From: Trichodesmium sp002260545
Lineage (GTDB): Bacteria > Cyanobacteriota > Cyanobacteriia > Cyanobacteriales > Microcoleaceae
NCBI RefSeq assembly: GCF_050016015.1
Contig: NZ_JBNHEQ010000298.1
Span: forward strand, 1 to 64,000
Direction: 5' to 3'
DNA: 64,000 nt
The translations under genes were made by a program, and so were the position numbers. Below are positions 23,508 through 33,375 of the stretch, piece by piece (within the stretch, counting starts at the first letter, position 1; every line of letters starts with the position of its first letter). The notes under the pieces were generated by a model. The model was given only the letters and a program-made list of their open reading frames with translations. It did not search any database and was not told where the DNA came from.

Positions 23508-26048
23508 TTACTTCGCCCTTGCTACATCCATAATGTCATCCATTACGGAACCCGACTCCTCCATCTTACCAATATCCAACAGAGTCTTCAACAATGAATC
23601 AGGATTTAAACTCAATGAGTCAATACCTTCCTCAACTAAGAAGCGAGCAAATTCAGGATAGTCACTAGGCGCTTGACCGCAAATACCAATCTTGCGATCG
23701 TATTTCTTAGCAGCTTTAATAGCAATTTTCACCATCCGACGTACCGCTTCATTCCGTTCGTCAAAAATGTGCGCCACCAATGCCGAATCTCGGTCTAAAC
23801 CTAAAGTCAACTGAGTCAAATCATTAGATCCAATAGAGAAACCATCAAACACTTGGGCAAACTCGTCGGCAAAAATCACATTGCTGGGCAACTCGCACAT
23901 CACATACACTTGCAACCCATTCTCGCCCCGTTTCAAACCATTTTTCTCCATCTCTGCCAACACCTTGCGACCCTCATCAGGAGTCCGACAGAAAGGAATC
24001 ATTGGAATCACATTAGTTAAACCCATTTCATCCCGTACTCGCTTCAACGCTTTACACTCTAAAGCATAAGCATCGCGATATTTTGGATCGTAGTAACGAG
24101 ACGCACCTCGCCAACCAATCATGGGGTTTTCTTCCCCTGGTTCAAACTGACGACCACCCAATAAGTTCGCATATTCGTTACTCTTGAAATCACTCATCCG
24201 CACCACTACAGGATGAGGATAAAAAGCAGCAGCGATCGTACCTACACCTTGCGCCAATTTATCTACAAAGAAATCTGGTTTATGTTCGTACAACCCGGTC
24301 AAATTACCAACTTCCCGTTTTACTAACGGATCGTCCAACTCGTCATAGTGAATTAAAGCTAATGGGTGAGCTTTAATATGATTGGCAATAATAAACTCCA
24401 ACCTTGCCAAACCAACGCCATCGCAAGGAATAGAAGACAGACCAAAAGCTTCCTCTGGGTTGCCAACGTTCATCAAAATCTTAGTCCTAGTCTTAGGTAA
24501 GTCACCCAACAAAGTTTCCTGCACCTCAAACGGCACCATACCCTCATAAACCTTGCCCTCTTCACCCTCAGCACAACAAACAGTCACTTCCTGACCAGTC
24601 ATCAACACTTTAGTCGCATCACCACAACCAACTATTGCTGGAATACCCATCTCCCGCGCAATAATAGCAGCATGACAAGTACGCCCGCCTTGGTTAGTAA
24701 CTATAGCGCTAGCCTTTTTCATAATAGGTTCCCAGTCAGGATCGGTTTTGTTTGTCACCAAAACTTCCCCTGCCATAAACTCGTCAATTTTATGCACGTC
24801 AAGAATAACACGAGCTTGACCTTGCCCAATCATTTCTCCCACGGCGCGACCGCGAACTAATACATCACTACTACCTTTAAGTTTGAAGTTACGGAGAATG
24901 CTACCAGATTTTTGAGATTGTACTGTTTCTGGACGCGCTTGCACAATGAACAATTCACCAGTGAGACCGTCTTTTGCCCATTCAATATCCATTGGCGTGT
25001 AATGGTCGCGCACTTGAGAATAATGTTCTTCAATAACACAGGCCCATTTTGCTAGTTGCAGGATTTCGTCGTCATTGATGCAATATTTTTCCCGTTCGGA
25101 AACTGGCACTGGCACATTTTTGGTAAGTTTGGAACCGCCGATGTCATAAATCATCTTCAGTTCTTTTGTGCCAAGACGTTTTTCCAATATTGGGCGGAAA
25201 TCTTCTTTGAGGGTAGGTTTAAAAACAAAGTATTCGTCTGGGTTGACTGCTCCTTGGACAACGTTTTCACCTAAACCGTAGGCTGCTGTTACAAGAGCAG
25301 CATTTTTGAATCCAGTTTCAGTATCGATGGAGAACATGACGCCGGAGGAAGCGAGGTCAGAACGTACCATTTTTTGTACGCCCACTGACAAGGCAACGTC
25401 AAAGTGGTCGAAACCTTTGATGGTACGGTAGGATATGGCGCGGTCTGTGAATATGGAGGCAAAACATTTATGGCAAGCTTCTAATACTGCTTCATCACCG
25501 TAAATGTTGAGGTAGGTTTCCTGTTGTCCAGCAAAACTGGCATCCGGTAGGTCTTCAGCAGTTGCGCTGGAACGTACTGCTACATCTACTTCTTTGGTGT
25601 AACGTTCACATTCTTGTTTGGAATTTCCTTCTAGTTTGTCGCAATATTCGGCGGAAGTTCCGTAGCGATCGCACATTTGATGATATGCTGCGACGATGGC
25701 TGATTCTAACTCTTCTGGGAATGGGGTGTCAAGAATCAGAGTACGAGCTTGTTTTCCCCGCTTTCGTAAGTTCCTGACATCTTCTACATCTAGGTCAGCA
25801 AATAGTTCTCGCAGTTTTTTCTCTAATCCCGCTTTTTTGACAAAATACCGATATGCGTAAGCTGTAGTGGCGAATCCATTGGGAACGTTTACACCTTTGG
25901 GAGTTAATTGTTGAATCATTTCTCCCAGGGATGCGTTTTTGCCTCCCACTAATGGAATATCTGCAATTCCTACTTCTTCAAACCATAGGACAAAAGCTGT
26001 TTCTTTATCTACTTTTGTTATGTTTTTTTGACCTAATAGGTTCACCAT
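23508..26048 (-). CDS. ppsA: Phosphoenolpyruvate synthase
   Basis: Converts pyruvate and ATP to phosphoenolpyruvate, AMP and phosphate, feeding gluconeogenesis. The N-terminal ATP-grasp part begins VGGKNASLGEMI and carries SSATAEDLPDASFAGQQ. The swivelling domain has the phosphohistidine in GGRTCHAAIIARE. The C-terminal PEP-binding barrel has CELPSNVI, GSNDLTQLTLG and IGICGQAPSD. I chose the ATG at 26048 (MVNLLGQKN) because GGAG lies eight bases before it; the open frame could extend to a TTG at 26063. The resulting 846 aa are normal for the family. It is divergent from an HxlR-type regulator, with about 550 bases between. Confidence 0.96.
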   Translation of the reverse strand: MVNLLGQKNITKVDKETAFVLWFEEVGIADIPLVGGKNASLGEMIQQLTPKGVNVPNGFATTAYAYRYFVKKAGLEKKLRELFADLDVEDVRNLRKRGKQARTLILDTPFPEELESAIVAAYHQMCDRYGTSAEYCDKLEGNSKQECERYTKEVDVAVRSSATAEDLPDASFAGQQETYLNIYGDEAVLEACHKCFASIFTDRAISYRTIKGFDHFDVALSVGVQKMVRSDLASSGVMFSIDTETGFKNAALVTAAYGLGENVVQGAVNPDEYFVFKPTLKEDFRPILEKRLGTKELKMIYDIGGSKLTKNVPVPVSEREKYCINDDEILQLAKWACVIEEHYSQVRDHYTPMDIEWAKDGLTGELFIVQARPETVQSQKSGSILRNFKLKGSSDVLVRGRAVGEMIGQGQARVILDVHKIDEFMAGEVLVTNKTDPDWEPIMKKASAIVTNQGGRTCHAAIIAREMGIPAIVGCGDATKVLMTGQEVTVCCAEGEEGKVYEGMVPFEVQETLLGDLPKTRTKILMNVGNPEEAFGLSSIPCDGVGLARLEFIIANHIKAHPLALIHYDELDDPLVKREVGNLTGLYEHKPDFFVDKLAQGVGTIAAAFYPHPVVVRMSDFKSNEYANLLGGRQFEPGEENPMIGWRGASRYYDPKYRDAYALECKALKRVRDEMGLTNVIPMIPFCRTPDEGRKVLAEMEKNGLKRGENGLQVYVMCELPSNVIFADEFAQVFDGFSIGSNDLTQLTLGLDRDSALVAHIFDERNEAVRRMVKIAIKAAKKYDRKIGICGQAPSDYPEFARFLVEEGIDSLSLNPDSLLKTLLDIGKMEESGSVMDDIMDVARAK

Positions 26049-26600
26049 AATTTTCTTCTCCAATGTTTTATTTATACCGTGTTGCTAGGCAGGATTTATT
26101 TATTTAATGTAAGGATTCAGCTTTTCGTATTTTCGTCAAGAATAAAGCAACTACTAAGATTAGCTGAAGACCTTTTTCGTGTCGGACTTTTAATTCTCCT
26201 TGAAGACTAATTCCTCCTGACAAAATAATGAATTAATGGCTGATAGCTGTTAGCTGAGTGCTGTTTGCGCAGCATTCCGTCAGGAAATGCTTACTATTTA
26301 GTTTTGTTTATTTTTTTTTCAAAATGTTAAACCGAATGATTTATTTATGGGATGTTAAGAAAAACAAACTTATCGATCCCTAAACGTTAAACTCCATAAG
26401 TAAGGTGAATTATTTCTATATATATCCTAGCTTTTCAGCTAGAGGAGGTTTTTTTTCCTCCATCTATATCCTAATACTTTCTACTGTAATTGCAATATAG
26501 GGTCTGAAAAATTCTTTAGTTACAAAAAGTAAAAATTTTTGTTTTTTCAGTGGTAAAGGTTATTATTAAAGAAAGATAAATTTTTAAGAGTTAGAAGAAA
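26049..26600. promoter_or_regulatory. Divergent ppsA / HxlR intergenic region with stem-loops
   Basis: Contains the ppsA ribosome site GGAG (minus strand, near 26060), a REP stretch with GTTTGCGCAGCATTCCGTCAGG near 26265, and two adjacent stem-loops at about 26427-26462 (CTAGC/GCTAG and GGAGG, eight T, CCTCC). The T-rich hairpin could end transcription in either direction. Divergent regulator-target geometry makes HxlR control of ppsA worth considering (inference). Confidence 0.45.
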
Positions 26601-26978
26601 ATGAAACTTAAAAATAAAAGTGTCAAATCAGATGTTAAAATGAGGGATATATTGTGTTTAAGCAACAATTGTCCGATTCAGTTTGTATTAGGAATATTGG
26701 GTAGTAAATGGTCGGTATTGATTTTGCAAGAGCTGTTGAGTGGCGATCGCCGAACTCACGAATTATTAGAAGCTCTACCGGGAATTAGCTCGAAAACCCT
26801 GACCTTAAGACTGAGGGAATTAGAAAAACATGGTTTGTTAGCAAGGCGGGTGTATCCAGAAGTGCCTCCCCATGTTGAATATTCTTTGACAGAGAAAGGA
26901 TTAGAAGTGCAACCAGTAATGATAGCTCTCCAGCAGTTAGGAGAGCAATGGTTAGGCGAGAAAAATTGTAGTTGTTAG
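26601..26978 (+). CDS. HxlR-family winged-helix transcriptional regulator
   Basis: 125 aa with the HxlR pattern: an N-terminal cysteine region (LCLSNNCPIQFVLGILGSKWSVLILQELL), a recognition helix (GISSKTLTLRLRELEKHGLL) and a beta wing (RRVYPEVPPHVEYSLTEKG). Cys at about residues 19 and 24 and a CSC C-terminus could make it redox- or aldehyde-responsive, as in some relatives. HxlR proteins bind DNA as dimers and usually regulate an adjacent gene; ppsA is the divergent neighbour. A GCGATCGC octamer lies within the gene. Confidence 0.9.
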   Translation: MKLKNKSVKSDVKMRDILCLSNNCPIQFVLGILGSKWSVLILQELLSGDRRTHELLEALPGISSKTLTLRLRELEKHGLLARRVYPEVPPHVEYSLTEKGLEVQPVMIALQQLGEQWLGEKNCSC

Positions 26979-27160
26979 ATGAATAAGTAGGGATTTTTGG
27001 GGAGCGATCGCTCATATTCCCAAGTGAGAAAATTGTTTTCAAATTACCGAATAATTAAGGTATAAAGCCTCTCCTTTTAAGGAGAAAAAAAAATCATTTT
27101 GCTCAATTATATCCGTTTTAAGGAGAGGTAATTATTAATTATTGAAAGTATATTCCAAGT

Positions 27161-27445
27161 ATAGAACCCATTTGGTATCTTGGGCTTTGTTGCGAGTTTT
27201 TGGCTCAGTCCTCAGGAGTAGGGGTGATTTTCGTTCCGGAATACTTTCCTTCGGAATGCTCTGCAAACGTAAACGCTTGCCTTAGGAGCATGACAAACGG
27301 AAATCACCCGTACAGAAGTCAGGAGATTAAGAAATAAAATAGGGGAAAAAGGTATAAAAATGCTCCCATCTTCCCACCCTCCCCACACTTCCCACACTCC
27401 CCACCCCCATCATGTATAAAACAATAAATACCAAATGGGTTCTAT
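27161..27445. mobile_element. 285-bp MITE with 18-bp perfect ends
   Basis: Perfect inverted ends ATAGAACCCATTTGGTAT (27161-27178) and its complement (27428-27445). The interior contains REP-type sequence and C-rich tandem motifs but no transposase. Confidence 0.85.
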
Positions 27446-27596
27446 ATGAGGTACAAATATTAACTGCAAAGCTTTCCTGCGGAATGCTCCGCAAACGCTA
27501 ATGGATGTTTGTAGTGGCGTGAAACACCTAAAATGTTGCAATAGTAGGGGCGGGTTTTAGTCGAAATTTCGATACTCAACCAAAGATTACAGCGGT

Positions 27597-27737
27597 TTTC
27601 ATTTCAGTAGAGCACAGTAGAGGGGATTTCGTTCCGAATGCTGCGCAAACGCGTTTACGAAGTATTCCGGAACGGAAATCGCCCCTACAGGGTTTTGGCT
27701 ATGACGATGTGGTTTATCCATCTGAAAAGCGCTGTAA
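27597..27737. mobile_element. Small element with TTACAGCGGTTTTC / GCGCTGTAA ends
   Basis: 141 bp. The inner flank next to the right end (GGCTATGACGATGTGG) matches, inverted, the element at 51195-51302. It carries a GGAACGGAAATCGCCCCTAC half palindrome in the centre. Confidence 0.65.
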
Positions 27738-28879
27738 ACAAACCCGCCCTAATGCACACCCATTAGATGAAAGAGTCCAGTAGTGGCGTGAAACACCTAA
27801 AATGTTGCAATAGTAGGGGCGGGTTCCGCGTTAAATTATAGCGGTTTTCACTCATGTTGACTTACAAAACTTCTTCCTTCTCTCCTAGATAACTAAAGCC
27901 TTCTTCTTTCTTCCTTTAAACCCAAATCTCTGTACTCTATATTAATGAAAACTACTATAATGAGTCAGGGAATTTTACCCCGCAATATTATACCTCACTA
28001 AGACGAAATTTGCTGTAATCTTGCTTACTAACCACAGTCAAATTCCTCAGATTAAGAAAAAGAAAACTCTACAATCAAAGGATTTAAAAGATAGCATTCA
28101 TATAATCCGATTTATCCGATATCAACTCTACAGCAAAATTTTCTCATATCTAGATTATCGTGACTCAAGAGCTTTCTAGCGTTCTGAATATAGAAAAAAA
28201 ATGATGGTTTCACCTACCGGAGTTACAACATTAATGGATAATTTGATATTCTATCAATTGAAAAAAGGTGATTTAATGGCTTTAAACAAATACGGTTCTG
28301 TTAAGCAAAACAAAAATTATAGTCAATAAACCAGACAAAAAAGAAACTTTTTACATATAATATTGTCTAGGGAAAAAATAGGTTAATCTGTCATTTGGTC
28401 AGCTTAACCAGATTAATAATTACTATTGCTACTTGCTACCCAATATCTACTATTTTAGATGTCGGGCCGGAAATTAAAATGTAGGTATTTAACGGAATTA
28501 ATACCTAGATTAATATTTTAGTGCTGATGATCAAATTATCCAGAAAGTCCTCCTGAATTAGTTAATAAGTAGTTGTAGAGAAAATTTAAAGATCAAGCCT
28601 CAGAAACCTAATACTAACATAGATGAAGAGGCCAAAAAATGAGCGTTATAATTATCTAACCAACCAGTCTGTAATAATCCCAACAGTCAAGTTAGTAATA
28701 GATAACGCCAAAACTAAGTGTGCAAATTGATAGGTCTGGGAAATCATAACCAGCACTACTTTGACCTTATTTAGACTAGCACCAAAACCACAGCCGTCAT
28801 TTCTTTCCCATGTATTCACACATCAAAGCGAAGATCGGGAGTTTTGGCGGAATAATTTGAGCATAAGGATAGAAAATAA

Positions 28880-31273
28880 GTGACTCAAGAATTTCATATT
28901 TCAATTACTCCCCTGGGAGAAGACAAATATTTTGTCCGTACAGAAAACGTACCTGTTGGTTGCCCACTGGCCGAAGAAATAGTCGAATGGCCTGTAGAAC
29001 AATGGCTGGCCCAAGCACGTCACCTACTTGGCGATCCATTTACCGATATCCTAGAAGAAAAGTCCAATTCTCAGGTAGTTATCCCCGATCAGATTGTGGC
29101 CAGGTCTGGGGAAGTAGTAAGTCCAAGTTTAGTAGCATTAGGCCAAGAAATGTATAAAGAACTATTCAAAGACACCCTGAGAGATAGCTGGAATTCTGCC
29201 CAAGCAATAGCTAATCATCTAGACAAGGACTTACGGTTACGTCTAGGTATTAAAGACAGACGTATATCCAGTTTACCTTGGGAGGTACTCCATGCAGACG
29301 ATCGCCCCATTGCCATTGGTAATACTACTGTCTTATCTGATTTTGTTTTTTCTCGCTATCAACCTATTGTGTTCTCTCGCTCTCAACCTAATACCTCCTT
29401 ACCTAAATATACCCGGGTACTAACTCCTGGAGAACCATTGAAAATATTGATGGCGATCGCAACTCCTACTGATAAGGACAGTCTACAACTAGAAAAAGAA
29501 TATAAAGCATTACAAGAAGAATTGCAAAGAAATAGTGGGGAAACTCAAATTCACCTAGATATTCTTCATCAACCGGGGAGAGAAGAACTTACCCAAAAAT
29601 TAGAACAAGGTAAATATCAAGTTTTCCACTATGCAGGTCATAGTAACTCGGGTATTTCTGGCGGTGAAATATCTCTAGTGAGTAATATAACAGGTTTAAC
29701 AGAAAGTATGAGTGGTAATGATCTAGCAGGTTTGCTAGTTAACAATGGTATTCAGATGGCGGTCTTCAACTCTTGTCGAGGTGCTTACAACCATCTTGTT
29801 CACCCCACCAATGAGAGAGCAGAGATAAACTTATTAGAAGCAATGGCCAAACGGGGAATTCCAGGAGTTTTAGCAATGGCGGAACGCATTCAAGATGATG
29901 TTGCTATCATTCTGACAAAGTTCTTTTATCGCAACCTTAAACAAGGTTATCCGATAGACTTAAGTTTAAATCGAGCAAGACAAGGTTTGATTTCTACCTA
30001 CAGTTCCGATCAACTTTCTTGGTGGGGATTACCTGTTGTTTATCTACATCCAGATTTTGATGGATATCTAATTCAACAACAAAACGATTCTAAAAATGAA
30101 ATAGAAGAGGATATCCTGACGTCTATTGATGAAAAAATTGAATCTCCTAACTCACCAGAAGATTCAACTCCTGTACAACCAGATATTGATCCAAAGCAAC
30201 TGGAGAAGTACCCTACTGAACCTGGAACTAATAATTTGAATTGTCAAGTTGAAGATGGTAAAAATCGAGTAGTAATGACAGACCAGGAGTTATTGAAAGA
30301 AAGAGAAATAATAGAGCAACTGAATCATCAATACTATGAAAAACAAGAAGATTTAATTACACCTAAAGAAAGTGGTGAAGAATCAACTCAGCCAATATTT
30401 AAGTTTTCCTGGAAAAAAACATTAGGATATGCTGTTTCAGGAATGATGTTATTGTTTGGTACTAACCTCATTAGTATCAATCGTCAACCAATAACTGCTA
30501 AATTGCCCAAAGCACCTGCTCCAGTTTTGAACTATGAATATAATAGGGTTCGACTTGTTAATGAGACAATCAATAATATCCCAGAAGTACAGAATCTGGC
30601 AATTGAACAGTTTAATCAAAATGATATTCGGGCTGGTAAATTGGTAGTAGAAACATTACTAGAAAGAGGTGAATTAATAAAAGCTGAAGCAGCAATAAAT
30701 GCTGTACCAGAAACACTAAGCAACGCTCCAGAAATCAATTTTCTTAACGGTCGATTAGCTTGGGAAAAGTTTCAAGATACAAATCAAAATAATCTGATAG
30801 ATCAAGCTATCAGCTATTGGGAAAAAGCGGCTGCAAAAAAACCAGAAAATATTCAATATCAAAATGCTTTAGGATTTGCTTATTACACTAAAGGTGAAAT
30901 CAAAAAAGCTGAAACAGCTTGGGCTAAAGTGTTGATTTTATCTGGAGAAATTGCCCCAGAAATCGAAAAAACTCGTCCTGTTTCTTATAATAACGAGACA
31001 AATTTATCTGTCAAAAATAGAGAAGCTCTGAATGCTTATGCAGGTCTCGGATTAGTAACACTTAAATATGCTCAAAATTTACAAATAACTCCCGTTCAAG
31101 CTTTCAAATATTTTGGTAAAGTTATGGGAAAAGCTGGTCACGAATTTCATATCCGACAACTGCAAAAAAATTGGTTGTGGTCTCCTAAAGCCCGTCAAGA
31201 TTGGGATAAACTATTGAAACTTCGAGACCAGCAGCAATTTAAACATAATCAAACTTTAGAAACGCTGACTTAA
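28880..31273 (+). CDS. CHAT-domain caspase-like protease with transmembrane segment and TPR-like tail
   Basis: 797 aa, starting with GTG (no ATG precedes the conserved N-terminus). Residues 85-395 form a CHAT peptidase of the caspase fold, with catalytic His254 (VFHYAGHS) and Cys299 (VFNSCRG) and the typical end (WWGLPVVYLHPDFDG). Residues 400-508 are an acidic, Pro-rich linker. A single hydrophobic segment at about 514-534 would anchor the protein. Residues 560-797 are TPR-like (AISYWEKAAAKKPENIQYQNALGFAYYTKGEIKKAETAWAKVL). The predicted layout is a protease on one side of a membrane and a sensor or scaffold on the other. The next gene is a membrane-anchored paralogue of the tail alone. Confidence 0.88.
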   Translation: MTQEFHISITPLGEDKYFVRTENVPVGCPLAEEIVEWPVEQWLAQARHLLGDPFTDILEEKSNSQVVIPDQIVARSGEVVSPSLVALGQEMYKELFKDTLRDSWNSAQAIANHLDKDLRLRLGIKDRRISSLPWEVLHADDRPIAIGNTTVLSDFVFSRYQPIVFSRSQPNTSLPKYTRVLTPGEPLKILMAIATPTDKDSLQLEKEYKALQEELQRNSGETQIHLDILHQPGREELTQKLEQGKYQVFHYAGHSNSGISGGEISLVSNITGLTESMSGNDLAGLLVNNGIQMAVFNSCRGAYNHLVHPTNERAEINLLEAMAKRGIPGVLAMAERIQDDVAIILTKFFYRNLKQGYPIDLSLNRARQGLISTYSSDQLSWWGLPVVYLHPDFDGYLIQQQNDSKNEIEEDILTSIDEKIESPNSPEDSTPVQPDIDPKQLEKYPTEPGTNNLNCQVEDGKNRVVMTDQELLKEREIIEQLNHQYYEKQEDLITPKESGEESTQPIFKFSWKKTLGYAVSGMMLLFGTNLISINRQPITAKLPKAPAPVLNYEYNRVRLVNETINNIPEVQNLAIEQFNQNDIRAGKLVVETLLERGELIKAEAAINAVPETLSNAPEINFLNGRLAWEKFQDTNQNNLIDQAISYWEKAAAKKPENIQYQNALGFAYYTKGEIKKAETAWAKVLILSGEIAPEIEKTRPVSYNNETNLSVKNREALNAYAGLGLVTLKYAQNLQITPVQAFKYFGKVMGKAGHEFHIRQLQKNWLWSPKARQDWDKLLKLRDQQQFKHNQTLETLT

Positions 31274-31560
31274 GTGATAGTCATGGTAGACCTAGTGACT
31301 GTTTATTTGTTAATAGGCTAATATAATTTATATATAATTTGTATTAGCCTCTCATACTTTTCCTTGAAATTCTCGTAGTTAAGGGAGCTGACATCTAGCA
31401 GTAACTTTTTATTTTAATTCTCTCTCAATTTCTCAATGGCTTTTGTCTCCTCTATTCGGCAATAGCTAACTGCCATTAGCTCCGCATTCCGCAGAAAGTG
31501 CTGACGGTTAGATATATTCAAAATTTATTCCTTTTAAATACTAATCTAATTCTATAAAAT

Positions 31561-32484
31561 ATGACTATGACACAAAAACAGGAAAACACAGTAATTTTTT
31601 TTAACTCAGTTTCTGGCAGAATACTTTCACACCTAATTGCTGTTTTGTTAACTCTAGGTGGTGTTTGGTTGTTTCAAAATCGACCAGTAAATTATGCAAA
31701 AACTATACCTTTAACTCCCGATCCAATTAACCTTGAAAGATATAACAAAGAACAACCTATTAATTATAGTGCTAATACTGTAGAAGTAGAAAAAAAAATA
31801 GCTATTGAACAATTTAAGAAAAATGATATTGAAGCTGGAAAAAAAGCTGTCGATTCCCTGCTAAATAGAGGTGCTTTTTTAGAGGCAAAAGAAGCTCTTA
31901 ATATTCTAAAAAATGTATCTGAGAATAACAAAAATATCGATCCAGAAATTGATTTTTTATACGGTCGATTAGCTTGGGAGTTAGCCCAAGATGGAAATAG
32001 AAATTATAATGTAGATGAAGCTTTATTTTACTGGGAAAAAGCAGTTTCTCAACGTCCTGATTCTATTTTATATCAAAATGCTATAGGTTTTGCTTACTAT
32101 ACAAAAGGAGAATTGAAAAAAGCTTATGATGCTTGGGAAAAAGTCTTAAAATTATCAGGAGAAATTTTACCAGAAACAGAAAGATTGCAGAATATTTCAA
32201 CTGAGGATATTACTACTCCAGAAGTTGAACAAAAAGATGCTCTTAATGCTTATGCAGGGATTGGATTAGTAATGATGAAATCTGCTAAAAATTCTCAGGG
32301 AAATGACCAAAGAGACCGCTGGTTGAGAGCGCTTCAATATCGGACAAAAGTAATGAGTGAAGCTGCGAAACAATATCATATTCCTGAACTCCGAAAAAAC
32401 TGGTTATGGTCACGAGTGGCACTACGAGATTGGGATTTTCTGATGAGAACTGATTGGAATATTTTGAGGAAAAGAAATAATTGA
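31561..32484 (+). CDS. Membrane-anchored TPR-like protein, paralogue of the CHAT protein tail
   Basis: 307 aa with one hydrophobic segment near the N-terminus (about residues 21-39) and a helical-repeat region that aligns along its length with residues 560-797 of the CHAT protein. Shared stretches include AIEQF..NDI.AGK, RLAWE, YQNA.GFAYYTKGE.KKA, KVL.LSGEI.PE and NWLWS. There is no protease domain. It lies 287 bases after the CHAT gene on the same strand. It probably arose by duplication of the tail, and could be a regulator, decoy or hetero-oligomer partner. An internal membrane segment replaces the CHAT-linker portion. Confidence 0.75.
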   Translation: MTMTQKQENTVIFFNSVSGRILSHLIAVLLTLGGVWLFQNRPVNYAKTIPLTPDPINLERYNKEQPINYSANTVEVEKKIAIEQFKKNDIEAGKKAVDSLLNRGAFLEAKEALNILKNVSENNKNIDPEIDFLYGRLAWELAQDGNRNYNVDEALFYWEKAVSQRPDSILYQNAIGFAYYTKGELKKAYDAWEKVLKLSGEILPETERLQNISTEDITTPEVEQKDALNAYAGIGLVMMKSAKNSQGNDQRDRWLRALQYRTKVMSEAAKQYHIPELRKNWLWSRVALRDWDFLMRTDWNILRKRNN

Positions 32485-32630
32485 TCGGGACTGACGCAGG
32501 CGAAACCCCCAAACCCGGTTTCTCATAGACGTCTATTGCTCAAAACAATGATTTACGGCCTTGTTGCATGAAAGTATATAGCTGCCACACTTGCTCCGCA
32601 TCTGTACTTCATAACGCGCGGAAACTGCTG

Positions 32631-32858
32631 TAACTATTGGACAATAGATGAATAAAACAGCAATCTTTAATATAAAAAGACTGAAACCTTTACAGGCAAA
32701 AGTTTTGAGGTTTAATCAGCCACCCCTAACTATTGGACAATAGATGAATAAAACATCAATCTTTAATATAAAAAGACTGAAACCTTTACAGGCAAAAGTT
32801 TTGAGGTTTAATCAGCCACCCCTAACTATTGGACAATAGATGAATAAAACATCAATCT
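32631..32858. repeat. 96-bp tandem repeat (2.4 copies)
   Basis: TAACTATTGGACAATAGATG recurs at 32631, 32727 and 32823, an exact 96-bp period. Each unit includes AAAAGACTGAAACCTTTACAG. TATTGGACAATA is itself an inverted repeat. It lies inside the IS relic. Confidence 0.85.
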
Positions 32859-32892
32859 ATAGAAAGAGAACGATTGCGTTTTTTATGCGTAG

Positions 32893-33108
32893 CAGGCTAG
32901 ACTGGGGCGAAAGAAGTGGAAGCGTGAAAGTGGCTACCATCGACGCTCTCTATCTGAAACCACCATGTTCAGGCTCAAAGTGATATTTGGAGGTAAGTTG
33001 CGACGACGAAAATTTGATGCCCAAGCAGTGGAGCTATTCATACAATGTGCCATGCTTAACCGTATGATTCAAAAAGGTAAGCCTAAAAGCTACAAAGTTG
33101 GAATCTAG
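32893..33108 (+). pseudogene. C-terminal fragment of an IS5-family transposase
   Basis: Reads RKKWKRESGYHRRSLSETTMFRLKVIFGG...AVELFIQCAMLNRMIQKGKPKSYKVGI then a stop. This is the end of a DDE transposase of the IS5 group, including the catalytic-Glu region around SLSETTMFR. The frame is closed by a stop just upstream (32890), so the N-terminal two thirds are missing. Confidence 0.8.
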
Positions 33109-33229
33109 TAGTTAACTCCACTAAGGGGAGTTTCGCGTTGGCGGAGCCTAGCGCCAGCTATATCGCAACTTTCATGCAACAAAGCCATTAATAATTGATA
33201 ATTGATAATTGCAACTGCAATGTCAATTA

Positions 33230-33355
33230 TATCATGTCCGGTAGCATCGGAGCATCTATAGGATTAGGTCACAATTGTAATAAACCCTTCTACCTTCTAC
33301 CTTCTGACCTCTGCCTTCCTTCCACCAAAGTGTAAGTATTCAAGCGGACATGATA
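33230..33355. mobile_element. MITE, TATCATGTCCGG family
   Basis: 126 bp between TATCATGTCCGG (33230) and GCGGACATGATA (ending 33355). The interior is non-coding with CCTTCTACCTTCTGACC motifs. Confidence 0.7.
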
Positions 33356-33375
33356 TTAATTGAGGGCAAAATTTT

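Larger units (their letters stand above)
26979..28879. other. 1.9-kb intergenic region rich in small elements
   Basis: Holds an AT-rich family copy (about 27044-27145), the 285-bp MITE (27161-27445), two copies of a 45-bp repeat TAGTGGCGTGAAACACC... at 27511 and 27782, the AGCGGTTTT element at 27597, and REP cores with GGAATGCTCCGCAAACG near 27480. From about 27880 to 28879 I see no repeat and no gene. That unusual 1-kb stretch leads into the CHAT protease gene. Confidence 0.6.
32557..33186. mobile_element. IS5-type insertion sequence relic with terminal repeats
   Basis: Ends are GGCCTTGTTGCATGAAAG (32557-32574) and CTTTCATGCAACAAAGCC (33169-33186), an 18-bp inverted pair with one mismatch. 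The 630-bp interior keeps only the last third of a transposase. The 96-bp tandem repeat now occupies its left half, so most of the original gene has been lost. Confidence 0.75.

Noticed and set aside
25056..25274. 72-codon plus-strand frame inside ppsA
   Set aside because: Antisense shadow of a highly conserved coding region.
27212..27397. 61-codon minus-strand frame
   Set aside because: Lies entirely within the 285-bp MITE.
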